Below are positions 8,617 through 17,449 of a DNA stretch of 64,000 nucleotides, piece after piece. Below the pieces are notes generated by a model. That model ran no database searches, was not told where the DNA came from, and saw nothing but the letters and a program-made list of their open reading frames with translations. The position numbers were made by a program, and so were the translations under genes. The stretch covers positions 455,764 to 519,763 of the forward strand of contig NZ_SJPT01000003.1 of the NCBI RefSeq assembly GCF_007860095.1, written 5' to 3'. Each line of letters opens with the position of its first letter. The stretch's first letter is position 1. Source of the stretch: Novipirellula galeiformis (GTDB lineage: Bacteria > Planctomycetota > Planctomycetia > Pirellulales > Pirellulaceae).

Positions 8617-8675
8617 CCGAAGCTTGTCATCCCCCACCTCTTCCGTTGCGATCGCGGCGACAGCAGTCAGCACGT

Positions 8676-8715
8676 GAGTAACCGAAACCGTAACGCAGGG
8701 TGAGTTTGGTTACTC
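8676..8715. terminator. Candidate terminator hairpin between convergent genes
   Basis: GAGTAACC (8676-8683) pairs with GGTTACTC (8708-8715), and AAAC (8685-8688) pairs with GTTT (8704-8707) across one bulged G, leaving a 15-nt loop. It lies between the convergent ankyrin and htrA genes and overlaps the htrA stop codon (8710-8712). No clear T-tract is present, so its function is inferred from position. Confidence 0.4.
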
Positions 8716-9936
8716 AAGCTCTGCCGGCTTTTCCGATTTCTTCACGTCTTCTTTCGGTTCCGCGTTCTCCTTCTCCTTGTCCTTCTCCTTGTCGGACTCT
8801 GCTTTCCAGGTGGGGTCCTCGATCGTCGCGAGTTCGACTTGGACGATCATCTCCTTGCCCGCCCGATAGATTTTGACTTCTTGCATCGACCCGATCGGCT
8901 TTCGCTCGACGACCTCTTGTAAACTGCTTGGTTTACGCACTCGTTCGCCCGCAAATTCGAGAATCACGTCCAACGGTTTCAAACCGGCTCGTTCGGCAGC
9001 GGACCCTGTGATGACTTGGTAAACCAAAACCCCGAGCCCGACCGGCAAGTTGACCTTTTTGGCAACCTTGGGACTCAATTCGGAAAGCTGGATCCCGATC
9101 GCAGCCCGGCGAACGCGGCCATGTTCGTCGAGTTCATCAGCGATCCATTTGGCTTGATTGATCGGAATGGCAAAGCCGATTCCTTGGTAACTGCCGTTGC
9201 GGGTGGCAATCGCGGTGCTGATCGCGATCGTCTTTCCATCCAAATCGATCAGCGGACCTCCTGAATTTCCGGGATTGATTGCCGCATCGGTTTGCAACAA
9301 ACGGCCGCGACGGATTCGCTGAAGCGTGCGATGTTTGGCACTGATGATTCCAGCACTGACGGTGGCCTCGAGCCGAAACGGGCTGCCAATCGCGAGCACC
9401 CAATCCCCGATCTCCATTTGATCGGAGTCGCCGATCGCGGCAAACGGAAACGGAGTGTCCCGTTGGATGCGAACGATCGCAATGTCGCTGTCGGCATCGC
9501 CATGCACCTCGACCGCTTCGATTTCCGTCTCGTCGGCAAGTTGAACCACGACCTTCTTGGCCCCAGTGATGACGTGGTTATTGGTAATGATTAATCCATT
9601 TTTGTCAACAATCACCCCGGAGCCCAATCCGGTTAACGGGAGCGAGTCTCCGTCGGCGTTTTCACGCGGCGGAGGCGTTGGCCCAGGTCGCTCGGTGTCG
9701 TCATCCTCGGCCGGCACTTCGACATTTTGACCATACGAGAAAACCGTCACCACCGAGGGGGTCGCTCGTCGGGCGGCAACGCGAAACGCTTTGGACAACG
9801 CACGCGGCCCCGCTTGAATTTCGCCAACCGTTTCGGCGTGGTTGGTTGACGATTCAGGTTCGTCGGCACGCGTCAGGGCGGACGAACCAGGGACGAGACA
9901 GCAAAGGAAAACGAGAAAGGCAAGCCGACGTTTCAT
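8710..9936 (-). CDS. HtrA/DegP-type periplasmic serine protease, one PDZ domain
   Basis: 408-aa trypsin-like S1C protease for envelope protein quality control. An N-terminal signal peptide (LAFLVFLCCLVPGSSALTRA) exports it. The protease domain carries the triad His121 (ITNNHVITG), Asp151 (DSDIAIVRI) and Ser225 (NPGNSGGPL). A single PDZ domain follows at about 275-375 (IGIQLSEL, GLGVLVYQVITGSAAERAGLKPLDVILEF). DegP and DegQ have two PDZ domains, so this is closer to DegS-like forms, but it has a cleavable-looking signal and no obvious anchor. The last 30 residues are a Lys/Glu-rich tail (DKEKDKEKENAEPKEDVKK) of low complexity. It is transcribed divergently from thymidine phosphorylase. Confidence 0.95.
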   Translation of the reverse strand: MKRRLAFLVFLCCLVPGSSALTRADEPESSTNHAETVGEIQAGPRALSKAFRVAARRATPSVVTVFSYGQNVEVPAEDDDTERPGPTPPPRENADGDSLPLTGLGSGVIVDKNGLIITNNHVITGAKKVVVQLADETEIEAVEVHGDADSDIAIVRIQRDTPFPFAAIGDSDQMEIGDWVLAIGSPFRLEATVSAGIISAKHRTLQRIRRGRLLQTDAAINPGNSGGPLIDLDGKTIAISTAIATRNGSYQGIGFAIPINQAKWIADELDEHGRVRRAAIGIQLSELSPKVAKKVNLPVGLGVLVYQVITGSAAERAGLKPLDVILEFAGERVRKPSSLQEVVERKPIGSMQEVKIYRAGKEMIVQVELATIEDPTWKAESDKEKDKEKENAEPKEDVKKSEKPAELE

Positions 9937-9995
9937 TTCGATACTTTGACTTTGGTTAGGTAAAATCGGTGACGTGATCCAAACGCAGGGAACGA

Positions 9996-10025
9996 GTCAC
10001 TTCCCATCAGGTCACTTCCCATCAG
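9996..10025. repeat. Perfect 15-bp tandem direct repeat in a divergent promoter region
   Basis: GTCACTTCCCATCAG occurs twice head to tail (9996-10010 and 10011-10025) in the 198-bp region between the divergent htrA and thymidine-phosphorylase genes. Its position, 60 bp upstream of htrA and 110 bp upstream of the phosphorylase start, fits an operator with two protein-binding sites, but a chance slippage duplication is equally possible. Confidence 0.5.
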
Positions 10026-10119
10026 GGACATCGCCCCAGCATGATAGCTAAGAAACCAGTATCATGCCCACTGCGGACCGTCATCGTCACTATAACGGTT
10101 TAACGTGTTTGGGGTCACC

Positions 10120-10126
10120 GAGAAGG
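10120..10126 (+). promoter_or_regulatory. Ribosome-binding site deciding the thymidine phosphorylase start
   Basis: GAGAAGG lies 8 nt before the ATG at 10135. The upstream in-frame GTG at 10105 has no comparable site and would add ten residues that are not typical of the family. Confidence 0.6.
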
Positions 10127-10134
10127 TTGGGGCA

Positions 10135-11415
10135 ATGATACCGGCAACATTATTGGCAAAAAAGCGAAACGGTCATGCCTTGACCCCGGCCGAAATCGAA
10201 TTTCTGGTCCATGGTTTCGGTTCCGGAGAAGTCGCCGATTATCAAATGTCGGCATTCATGATGGCTGTTTGCATCCAAGGCATGGAGCCTAGCGAGATCA
10301 GTGCCTTGACTGAAGCGATGCTGCAATCGGGGGACAAATTACCACGTTGTACCGACCGACCTCGCGTCGACAAACACAGCACTGGAGGACTCGGCGATAA
10401 GGTTTCCCTCATCCTCGCACCGCTGTTGGCGACGTGTGACGTTGACGTGCCAATGATCAGCGGCCGCGGACTCGGCTTGACCGGAGGCACGTTAGACAAG
10501 CTGGAATCGATCGAGGGTTTGCAAACGCAATTGACCGCCGAACAGTCGAGCAAGGTGCTGCGCAAAACCGGCGTCTTTATCATTGGCGCGGATGCCAAAA
10601 TTGCGCCTGCCGATCGACGTCTGTACGCGATTCGCGATGTCACCGGCACAGTGGAATCGGTGGCCCTGATCACGGCCAGCATCCTCAGTAAAAAACTTGC
10701 CGCTCGACTGGACGCCTTGGTCATGGACGTCAAAGTCGGTTCAGGGGGATTTATGAAAACACTCGAGCAAGCCCGGGAATTGGCGCAGTCGCTGATTCGT
10801 GTCGGTGCCCAGTCGGAGCTACCGATTACGGCGATCCTTTCCGACATGGACCAACCGCTCGGCGCGGCAATTGGAAACGCGATCGAAGTCAACGAAGCCG
10901 TCGACGTGCTGCAGGGCATTGGCCCACCGGAAGTTCGCGAGTTAACGATTCAGCTCGGCGCAAATCTATTGGTCGCTTGCCACGATGGCATGTCGCGTGA
11001 TGAAGCGATCACAAAACTAACGCACAACCTCGACGCGGGAATCGCGATGGAGCGTTTTGAACAGATGGTAGTGGCGCAAGGCGGACGTCCCGATTTCCCC
11101 CGCCCGATCGGAAGCGAATGGATGATCGAGTGCCCGGTCGATGGCTGGATCGAGAAAATTGATTGTGAAACCCTCGGGCAAACCATTGTCGAACTCGGCG
11201 GCGGCCGACGGCGAAAAGAGGACCGCATCGACCCCAGCGTGGGGCTGCAAGTCCATTGCCGCGTGGGACAGCGTGTGAAGCGGGGCACGCCGATCCTCAG
11301 TCTGCATTGCGACAAGCGTCACCATGACGATTACGTTGCACGGCTGCAAAACGCGGTGACCCTTTCAGATCAACCGGTCAAGAGTGTTCCTCTCCTGATC
11401 GAACACCTTTGTTAA
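10135..11415 (+). CDS. deoA: Thymidine/pyrimidine-nucleoside phosphorylase
   Basis: 426-aa cytoplasmic enzyme that splits thymidine (or uridine) with phosphate into base and deoxyribose-1-phosphate. The N-terminus (LLAKKRNGHALTPAEIEFLV) and the phosphate-binding signature KHSTGGLGDKVSL, with His81 in the KHS motif, match the family. MISGRGLGLTGGTLDKLE, RDVTGTVES and the active-site region SKKLAARLDALVMDVKVGSGGF follow, and the C-terminal alpha/beta domain is complete. Length is close to family norms (430-440 aa). Start chosen at 10135 because of GAGAAGG upstream. With the cytidine deaminase 772 bp downstream on the same strand it makes a pyrimidine salvage pair. Whether it prefers thymidine or uridine cannot be told, so the gene symbol is tentative. 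Confidence 0.93.
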   Translation: MIPATLLAKKRNGHALTPAEIEFLVHGFGSGEVADYQMSAFMMAVCIQGMEPSEISALTEAMLQSGDKLPRCTDRPRVDKHSTGGLGDKVSLILAPLLATCDVDVPMISGRGLGLTGGTLDKLESIEGLQTQLTAEQSSKVLRKTGVFIIGADAKIAPADRRLYAIRDVTGTVESVALITASILSKKLAARLDALVMDVKVGSGGFMKTLEQARELAQSLIRVGAQSELPITAILSDMDQPLGAAIGNAIEVNEAVDVLQGIGPPEVRELTIQLGANLLVACHDGMSRDEAITKLTHNLDAGIAMERFEQMVVAQGGRPDFPRPIGSEWMIECPVDGWIEKIDCETLGQTIVELGGGRRRKEDRIDPSVGLQVHCRVGQRVKRGTPILSLHCDKRHHDDYVARLQNAVTLSDQPVKSVPLLIEHLC

Positions 11416-12187
11416 ACGGACATTGTCTTCCGGTTCGGCAGCTCCTTGTCAAATCCGAACACAATGTCTGGCTCCGATGCCGTCATCTTGCGTGCATCTC
11501 CCGGAGGGATGACCGCGATTACCGGGCCGGAGGCCGCTGCGAAGTCACGTCTCGGGTCGTGTTATCGGTCCGTAAACCACTCGCGACTTTCCCTCATCCC
11601 TTCAGGATCGTTACTCGTTATGGCTTCACCGATTCCGACATCGCTACCGGGCTGCTCTCGGCTCACTGCTCACGACTCTGGGGGTTGATGCAAGGCATTG
11701 TTGTTGTTCGATGCCAAGTCCGAGCGAGTCGGGGGACAGTCCCACGCGGAAGTCGCGGAAGGCTCCATCCCGCCTCCCCTCCATCAGGTGACGCCGTGCC
11801 TTTGGACGTAGATTCCCGCGCGATGTGCAAAAGCCCGAGATGCGAAAAGGCCCCGCGATGTGTAAAGGGCCCGAAGAACTTAACGATCTTCCTACACGTG
11901 ATCATGACAGCGAACGTTGGGCCTCCAACTTGGGGACGCTCAATCAATGCACGAAGGGGGGACACGGGAATATTTTTCATCGTCCAAGGGTGCGAGGCCC
12001 CATTCGCGGAGCGTGCTTTGCTTGCTTTACACCCCAGAAGCGTCTAAAACATCACTAGCGTCCGAGAAATCAAACTTGACCTTTCATTGCGCGAAAGACA
12101 ACACGAAATTCATCTCGTCCTTGGATGCTTACCTGACCTTGCTGCTTATCACGCTTAGACACTTTTCACGATTAACCGAGCCCAGCG
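11416..12187. other. Long intergenic region, no supported gene, short degenerate tandem repeat
   Basis: 772 bp between thymidine phosphorylase and cytidine deaminase. A 212-codon frame (11409-12047) overlaps the phosphorylase stop and other frames overlap it on both strands. None has a recognisable domain, signal peptide or ribosome-binding site, and the composition looks non-coding. At 11822-11874 there is a small degenerate tandem repeat, listed separately. I see nothing else definable. Confidence 0.55.
11822..11874. repeat. Three degenerate 17/18-bp tandem units
   Basis: Three adjacent units, GATGTGCAAAAGCCCGA, GATGCGAAAAGGCCCCGC and GATGTGTAAAGGGCCCGA, share the pattern GATGyGnAAAnGsCCC. 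The mixed 17 and 18 bp spacing argues against a protein repeat. Function unknown. Confidence 0.45.
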
Positions 12188-12604
12188 ATGGTGGAACTTA
12201 AGCCCAAAGAGATCGAGCGACTCATCGTTTCCGCAACCACCGCGCGGGATCAAGCATACGCTCCTCACAGCCATTTCTACGTGGGCGCGGCGTTGTTAAT
12301 GCATGACGACGAAATCATCATCGGTTGCAATGTCGAGAACGCGAGCTATTCGATGTGCTTGTGTGCCGAGCGAGTTGCAGCAGCGTCGGCCATCGCAGCG
12401 GGCTATCGATCTTGGCGTGCGATTGCGATCGCGAGCGTCGGAGGTGTTCCGCCGTGTGGTGCGTGCCGGCAATTCTTGTCCGAGTTTGGCATGGACTTGC
12501 ATGTGATCACAACGGACGTACTCGATGGCTCATTCAAAAAGCGAAAGCTAACCCAATTGTTCCCCGATGCATTCGATGGTTCGAATCTCCCCCATCACGC
12601 TTAA
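12188..12604 (+). CDS. cdd: Cytidine deaminase
   Basis: 138-aa zinc enzyme converting cytidine and deoxycytidine to the uridine forms, the step that feeds the phosphorylase encoded upstream. The zinc site is complete: Cys59 and the catalytic Glu61 in NVENASYSMCLCAER, and Cys90 and Cys93 in PPCGACRQF. The three-cysteine ligand set and short length match the tetrameric (Bacillus-type) class rather than the dimeric E. coli class. YAPHSHFYVGAALL near residue 24 is the usual substrate-binding segment. No strong ribosome-binding site precedes the ATG. The tail FDGSNLPHHA is slightly longer than in many homologues. Confidence 0.95.
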   Translation: MVELKPKEIERLIVSATTARDQAYAPHSHFYVGAALLMHDDEIIIGCNVENASYSMCLCAERVAAASAIAAGYRSWRAIAIASVGGVPPCGACRQFLSEFGMDLHVITTDVLDGSFKKRKLTQLFPDAFDGSNLPHHA

Positions 12605-12609
12605 GGGTT

Positions 12610-12627
12610 CGCTCAATTTGTTGAGCG
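12610..12627. terminator. Candidate bidirectional terminator hairpin
   Basis: CGCTCAA (12610-12616) and TTGAGCG (12621-12627) form a 7-bp stem with a TTTG tetraloop, 6 bp after the cytidine deaminase stop and 20 bp before the stop of the convergent M50 gene. No pronounced T-tract follows on either strand. Confidence 0.45.
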
Positions 12628-12647
12628 TGGCTGCGACCTGATCACGG

Positions 12648-14891
12648 TTAGGAGCGTCCTAGTTTTTCAAAATCGGTCCGCACCGCATTGTATATTCGCG
12701 AAAGCAACGGCCGATTATCGCGAATCGTCATCGTCCCGAGTTGTCCGGCGCGTACCTCGGTGCTGGTAATTGGATCGAGTTTCGTGACGCTCTCAAGGTA
12801 GGGTTGCACCAAACGCATTTCGCCGGATCCATCGAGCGCCGGTTCGACGGCCAGTGGCCCCCCGGCGGTCGCCGCCAATGCGGGATGCATCACGGTTCGA
12901 TAGGCTCGCGACCGCAACGAAGCGGGTTTCGCATGGATCGTTTGACCGCCTCGAAGTCGCACACGTGACGAATCGCCTCGCTTGTGCACTTGTTCATACG
13001 CATCCACGTCGTGTTCGGCTACCACCGCGAGCAATTCCATTTCATGTGGATCGGAAACACGCAACAATTCGTAACCTGCCGGAACAAACCGTCCTGGCAA
13101 CGAATCGACATTGCTGCCCAGAACATATCCCGAACGCAGCGCGACAACCGTGAGCTGAGAGATCTGATGATCGAGCTCTGCGACTTGGCGGCGGAGAGCG
13201 TTTGCGTTCTCGCGATACGCCGCCGACTTTGCCAACTCGCCTTGCCGACGAAATTGAATGGATTGTAGTTCGGCGATCTCGAGGTCGTCCGCTTTCTGGT
13301 CCCGTTTGATTCTCAATTCGGGATCGCTCAACCGCATCAGCAATGTACCTTGTTCAACAAATTGACTTCGCTGAACAAACACCGATTCGACAAACGCATC
13401 ACTGGGGGATCGTGCAACTTGCTCGTCTTGAAACCGCACCACGACCGCAACCCGGCGGTCAAACGGCGACGAAACGGTTCCCAATTGCTGAAACACGCAT
13501 ACAAGCAAACTGGCAAAAAACAACAACCGCCGACGATAGTGATTCAGGCCGAAGCGTTCAGCGGGATGGAGCATCCATATTTTCCATGTCCAGCGGATCG
13601 TGGGAATCACGAACCACATCAACACACCGGCGATTGCCAACAAAATCCCCAGACCGCGTGCCCACATCGCGACCCCGAGCACGAGCCCGCCCATCCAAAC
13701 CATTTGGAACACGATGCTACACCCGGCATGCAGCGACGCAAACCAAACTCGCCATCCCACCAACCATGGTCGCGGTTGGGGAATGCCAAAGAAGATATTC
13801 TGAAGCCACGCCCCCAATTGGCGACGACCGTGCATTCGTAGATTGGGAATTTCGGTTAGATCCGAAAGCACATAATAACCGTCGAGTCGCAGCAGCGGGT
13901 TTGCGTTCACCAGTAATGTAGCGGGGCCCGCGATCAAGAAAATTTGTGCTGCGAGATGCTTGCTGTAACCATCGGGCAGAAACCACCACGCCCAAGCCGC
14001 CAACGAGGCCACCGCTAATTCAAAGTACACGCCCCCCAATGCGATTTGCACCCGTTGGAAACGTCGACGCAGTTTCCAGGCATCGGTGACGTCCACGTAC
14101 GCCAAGGGGGCAAGTAGGAAAAACATTATCCCCACTTGGCCCACGCGAACGCCGTGATGTTTTGCTGCGATGGCATGCCCCGCTTCGTGAATCAGTTTGG
14201 CAACGATCCAAACCAACAACAGAATCGGCCACAGCGCAGGATCAAACATCTGACGAAGTTCGCTGGCAAATGAATCCGCATGACCGTAAACCAAACACAG
14301 ACTGCTGGCGACGAGCAGCATCCAGACGGCGATTCCGCTGGCATCAAATGCGCGGCCGAGGTAACGCTCTAGAACGGTCGCAATCCGATCACCGCGAACG
14401 AGTGGGATGCGTTGGCTAATCATCAAGGGTAGATAACGCAGCAGCGTTGCGAACGCGCCAAGTGGTGGAGGCGACTGGGGCGGAGTATCCGCGTCCGAGA
14501 TCGGCTCGGGAACTTCAAGCCAATGGCTCGCACGATCTTCGATTTCACTCGACGTCGTTGCTGCAGCGAGCGAAGAGGCGTCGCAACGCGGTGGGCCATG
14601 TTTGATCACCGCCAGATTGGCTTTGATCAATTGGGCGATGAACTTTGCCAGCTCTTCGGTCGACCACTCGATCCCTTCGCTGCGCAGCGTTTCAAACAAC
14701 TCAGGCACATCGCGGACGCCGTCCAACAGAGATGCGACGCGGTATTCTTCGGGACCAAGCTGAAAAAATTTGCCTGTGGCTTCGTGGTGCGACATGTAGC
14801 TGGTGTGTCCACCGATCTCGCGCGCAACGAAGGTCACCTCGGGATCCAGGATCACGGTCGGCATCGAAGGTGAGTTCGCGTCACTGCTCAT
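12648..14891 (-). CDS. PqqD-like / M50 site-2-protease-like / HlyD fusion protein
   Basis: 747-aa inner-membrane protein made of three parts. Residues 10-100 resemble PqqD-type peptide-binding domains (SHHEATGKFFQLGPEEY, VASLLDGVRDVPELFETL), a fold that in RiPP systems binds leader peptides. Residues about 185-470 are an M50 metalloprotease-like membrane domain with the zinc motif HEAGH at 235-239 and the partner motif NPLLRLDGYYVL (Asp337). From about 480 a HlyD-type adaptor follows: a transmembrane segment (LLFFASLLVCVFQQLG), a coiled-coil hairpin (QKADDLEIAELQSIQFRRQGE) and a lipoyl/beta-barrel part (SGYVLGSNVDSLPGRFVPAGY). It is the last gene of the TolC-HlyD-HlyD operon, 150 bp after the preceding stop. 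Inference: it recognises and processes exported proteins, possibly the divergently encoded giants. Confidence 0.88.
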   Translation of the reverse strand: MSSDANSPSMPTVILDPEVTFVAREIGGHTSYMSHHEATGKFFQLGPEEYRVASLLDGVRDVPELFETLRSEGIEWSTEELAKFIAQLIKANLAVIKHGPPRCDASSLAAATTSSEIEDRASHWLEVPEPISDADTPPQSPPPLGAFATLLRYLPLMISQRIPLVRGDRIATVLERYLGRAFDASGIAVWMLLVASSLCLVYGHADSFASELRQMFDPALWPILLLVWIVAKLIHEAGHAIAAKHHGVRVGQVGIMFFLLAPLAYVDVTDAWKLRRRFQRVQIALGGVYFELAVASLAAWAWWFLPDGYSKHLAAQIFLIAGPATLLVNANPLLRLDGYYVLSDLTEIPNLRMHGRRQLGAWLQNIFFGIPQPRPWLVGWRVWFASLHAGCSIVFQMVWMGGLVLGVAMWARGLGILLAIAGVLMWFVIPTIRWTWKIWMLHPAERFGLNHYRRRLLFFASLLVCVFQQLGTVSSPFDRRVAVVVRFQDEQVARSPSDAFVESVFVQRSQFVEQGTLLMRLSDPELRIKRDQKADDLEIAELQSIQFRRQGELAKSAAYRENANALRRQVAELDHQISQLTVVALRSGYVLGSNVDSLPGRFVPAGYELLRVSDPHEMELLAVVAEHDVDAYEQVHKRGDSSRVRLRGGQTIHAKPASLRSRAYRTVMHPALAATAGGPLAVEPALDGSGEMRLVQPYLESVTKLDPITSTEVRAGQLGTMTIRDNRPLLSRIYNAVRTDFEKLGRS

Positions 14892-15041
14892 GTTTCACTC
14901 AAAATTTAAAATCGGCTTCCAGCCTGTCCATCGGGCGGATGCGACGCACTGCAGCGAGGTGGCGTTTTTAGTCGCGGTGCGGCGGGGGCCGCGTCGCAAC
15001 TAACATCGATGCCCCGCAGCAAACGCCGCCGGCTCAAAACT

Positions 15042-16460
15042 CTAGTACCCGACCCACCACAACACTCGCTCCAGTCCGCCTCGGACCCAAGACCAGATCC
15101 ACGGCCGTACCGGGCCATAGGTGGTTGCGTTCCCTTGCATCCCGGGACGCAATTTATTGTCTTCGTTTTCCACTTCGATTCGACCGATGAAAACGTTTTT
15201 GTCGTCACGAATCTCCGACGACGGATACAAATCGAGGAGATCTTGTTGGATCGATTTCCCACCGATTGCACCAAAACGGATACGCGTCGGGGAATCCGCA
15301 CTGACAAAATCGATCTCATGTGCAGGGATTTCGATCTCGATCGCCATCCGCTGCATGGGCGAGATTTCAAACATCGTTTGCCCCGTTTCCAGCGGCGATC
15401 CGACGTATTGGCTCAAATCACCACTAATGATCACGCCATCAATCGGGCTGACCACTTCCAGCCGACTCAAGCGATCCGAAAGTAAATCCAGTGAGCGTTG
15501 TAGTTGTCGTTCCCGCAAGCGTGCTTGTTGTGCATTGGCGATGCGTCCGGTAGCCAACGCGGTGTCGCGTTCTTTGGACGCCTGTTGAATCTCAGCCGCA
15601 ATCGACTCTCGCTCCAAACGCAACGGACGCCCATCGAGTATCCCGAGGGGCTCACCTGCCTTGACGGTTTGCCCCGGCTTCACATGCGTTGCCAACAAGG
15701 TTGCAGCAAAAGGAGTGGCAACCAAACGTTGTTGCAGCGGCAGCACGGTCGCGCGACAGCTCACGCGATAGTGAACCGGCCAAAACACCAACAACAACAT
15801 CAGCAATGAAAGGGCCCCGGCAATCGTTAGCGTCCGCCGCGTTAGTTTACGAATGGCTTTGGGGGCGGTGTGATTGGGACGACTCCAAAAGACGTTGCTC
15901 AAGGTTTGAATGATGGTTCGCAACCACTCGCCAAAGACCGATTGCTCCGGCAACGGATAAACCCACACCACACATCGGCGATCGGTCTCGTTCTGTGGCA
16001 TGCACAAGACCATCGTTTCCCCATCGATTTCAACGCCACACTTCCGATCCAACCACTCGCTCCATTGCTGCGCCGCGACGACTCGTGGTCCGCTTTCCGG
16101 TCCAATCCACCCCAGCCGATGATCATAGAGTCGCTTCAGCTGAGTGTTGCCGATGCCGCAGCGCACCGTCGCGTCGGGGTAGCGACGAGAAAGCTCGTGG
16201 GTCATGATTCGTGCGGCATCACGGCGGGTATCTGCCGCTGCGATGGCCCCGATAATCTCAAACAATTTCCCCAGTTGTGCGGGAGGCTTTTGCCCCGTCG
16301 ACGCGGGACTCGGTTCGGATCGAGGTGCCTCAGCGGATGGATTCGATGCGAGTGGCGATGGTGCAGGCGCAGCTGCCCCCGATGTTGCGGTTTTGTCCGA
16401 CAACGAGACATGCAACATGGCATCGGTCTGATACGCTTCAGCCTGCGGTACGATACTCAC
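15042..16460 (-). CDS. HlyD-family periplasmic adaptor with N-terminal cytosolic domain
   Basis: 472-aa membrane-fusion protein. Residues 1-55 are low-complexity (Ala/Pro/Ser). Residues 60-205 form a soluble domain that may be a degenerate GAF fold (LGKLFEIIGAIAAADTRRDAARIMTHEL, VVWVYPLPEQSVFGEWLRTII), then one membrane segment at about 223-240 (LTIAGALSLLMLLLVFWP). The periplasmic part has the biotinyl-lipoyl half-motifs (VKPGQTVKAGEPLGILDG and VVSPIDGVIISGDLSQYVG), split by a coiled coil (IAAEIQQASKERDTAL to LLSDRLSRLE), and a beta-barrel end. The GTG start overlaps the upstream stop by 4 bp (GTGA), so it is coupled to the preceding adaptor. The cytosolic N-terminal domain is unusual for an adaptor and may sense a ligand or dock a partner. 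Confidence 0.88.
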   Translation of the reverse strand: MSIVPQAEAYQTDAMLHVSLSDKTATSGAAAPAPSPLASNPSAEAPRSEPSPASTGQKPPAQLGKLFEIIGAIAAADTRRDAARIMTHELSRRYPDATVRCGIGNTQLKRLYDHRLGWIGPESGPRVVAAQQWSEWLDRKCGVEIDGETMVLCMPQNETDRRCVVWVYPLPEQSVFGEWLRTIIQTLSNVFWSRPNHTAPKAIRKLTRRTLTIAGALSLLMLLLVFWPVHYRVSCRATVLPLQQRLVATPFAATLLATHVKPGQTVKAGEPLGILDGRPLRLERESIAAEIQQASKERDTALATGRIANAQQARLRERQLQRSLDLLSDRLSRLEVVSPIDGVIISGDLSQYVGSPLETGQTMFEISPMQRMAIEIEIPAHEIDFVSADSPTRIRFGAIGGKSIQQDLLDLYPSSEIRDDKNVFIGRIEVENEDNKLRPGMQGNATTYGPVRPWIWSWVRGGLERVLWWVGY

Positions 16461-17449
16461 CTTGTCAGCCCCTCCTGCACCGAGAAGGGAGCGAATTGCT
16501 TCACGGCGGAAACGGAGTCCCCAGCCCGGCCCGGGGCTCCTACGGAACTTCCTGAGATACTTAACGTGCAGCGATCTCCAGGGCGCAGTTCGTGATCGGC
16601 ATTGTCCAATTCGACGCGCACCCGCACGGTCCCGCTTTCCCCATCAATGTTGGGGGCAATGGAGACAATTTTTGTCTCGATCGTCTTGCCAATGCTGCGC
16701 AAAAAGATCCTTGCCGGCGTGCCGACTTGCATGCGTGTGATCTCTTCGGCCGGGACGTTAAAAACCGCAATCAAACGATCGATCACCAATAGGCGGGCAA
16801 TCACCGGATCGCTGGGAGAGACGTACTCCCCCGGTTCACGGAAGAGTTCCGCAATCACTCCACGCACGGGCGATACAATTTGACGCCGATCCAATTGCAA
16901 TTGATAACGTTCTAGTTCCAAGCGACGCAGATGAGTTTGCTCTTGTGCGGCCAACAGTTTCGCGTCGGCAATCTCCAGATCGGCTTCGGTACGACGCAGT
17001 TCATCGGGACGCGCCATCTTCTTTTCCGCGAGTTCACGCACCATCGTCAATCGTTTGCGTTGCAGATCGGCTTCGACCGCCGCCGCTTGCTCATTGGCTT
17101 TCATGCGAGCTTGAAGCTCGGCCAGTTTCACCGCCGACGCTTGAATCTCATTATCAAGTCGTCCAATCGTTTGCCCGGCTTCGACCCGTTCACCGATGTT
17201 GACGTCCATTGCGATCAACAAACCGACTTCGGCAGCCGCGACCATGATGTCATGTTCCGGCTCGGTAAAGCCGTCATAGACCAACAAGTGTTGCTGGGAA
17301 AAGGCACTCGTTTGAGCCGAGGCGATGGGATTCAGCGAAACGGGACCGACTCCGATGCCCCAGAGAATCGTGGCCGAAAACACGAGTTGGGCAAGCGGTT
17401 TAGTTGCCAATGACTTCACCGCCAGTGTGGATTTTGTCGAACGTTTCAT
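16457..17449 (-). CDS. HlyD/RND-type periplasmic adaptor subunit
   Basis: 330-aa membrane-fusion protein linking an inner-membrane component to the TolC channel. An N-terminal hydrophobic segment (LVFSATILWGIGVGPVSLNPIASA) is a signal peptide or anchor. The lipoyl half-motifs (VAAAEVGLLIAMDVNIGERVEAGQTIGRL and IVSPVRGVIAELFREPGEYV) flank a coiled coil (KLAELQARMKANEQAAAVEADLQRK), followed by the beta-barrel (LIAVFNVPAEEITRMQVGTPARIFL). Its ATG overlaps the TolC stop (ATGA), and AAGGAA (17457-17462) sits about 7 nt before it. It differs from the next gene in lacking the N-terminal cytosolic domain, so the operon encodes two non-equivalent adaptors plus a third adaptor domain in the M50 fusion. 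Confidence 0.92.
   Translation of the reverse strand: MKRSTKSTLAVKSLATKPLAQLVFSATILWGIGVGPVSLNPIASAQTSAFSQQHLLVYDGFTEPEHDIMVAAAEVGLLIAMDVNIGERVEAGQTIGRLDNEIQASAVKLAELQARMKANEQAAAVEADLQRKRLTMVRELAEKKMARPDELRRTEADLEIADAKLLAAQEQTHLRRLELERYQLQLDRRQIVSPVRGVIAELFREPGEYVSPSDPVIARLLVIDRLIAVFNVPAEEITRMQVGTPARIFLRSIGKTIETKIVSIAPNIDGESGTVRVRVELDNADHELRPGDRCTLSISGSSVGAPGRAGDSVSAVKQFAPFSVQEGLTR

Noticed and set aside
11409-12047. 212-codon plus-strand frame between the two salvage genes
   Set aside because: It overlaps the thymidine phosphorylase stop, shows no domain or signal, and competes with other frames in the same DNA.
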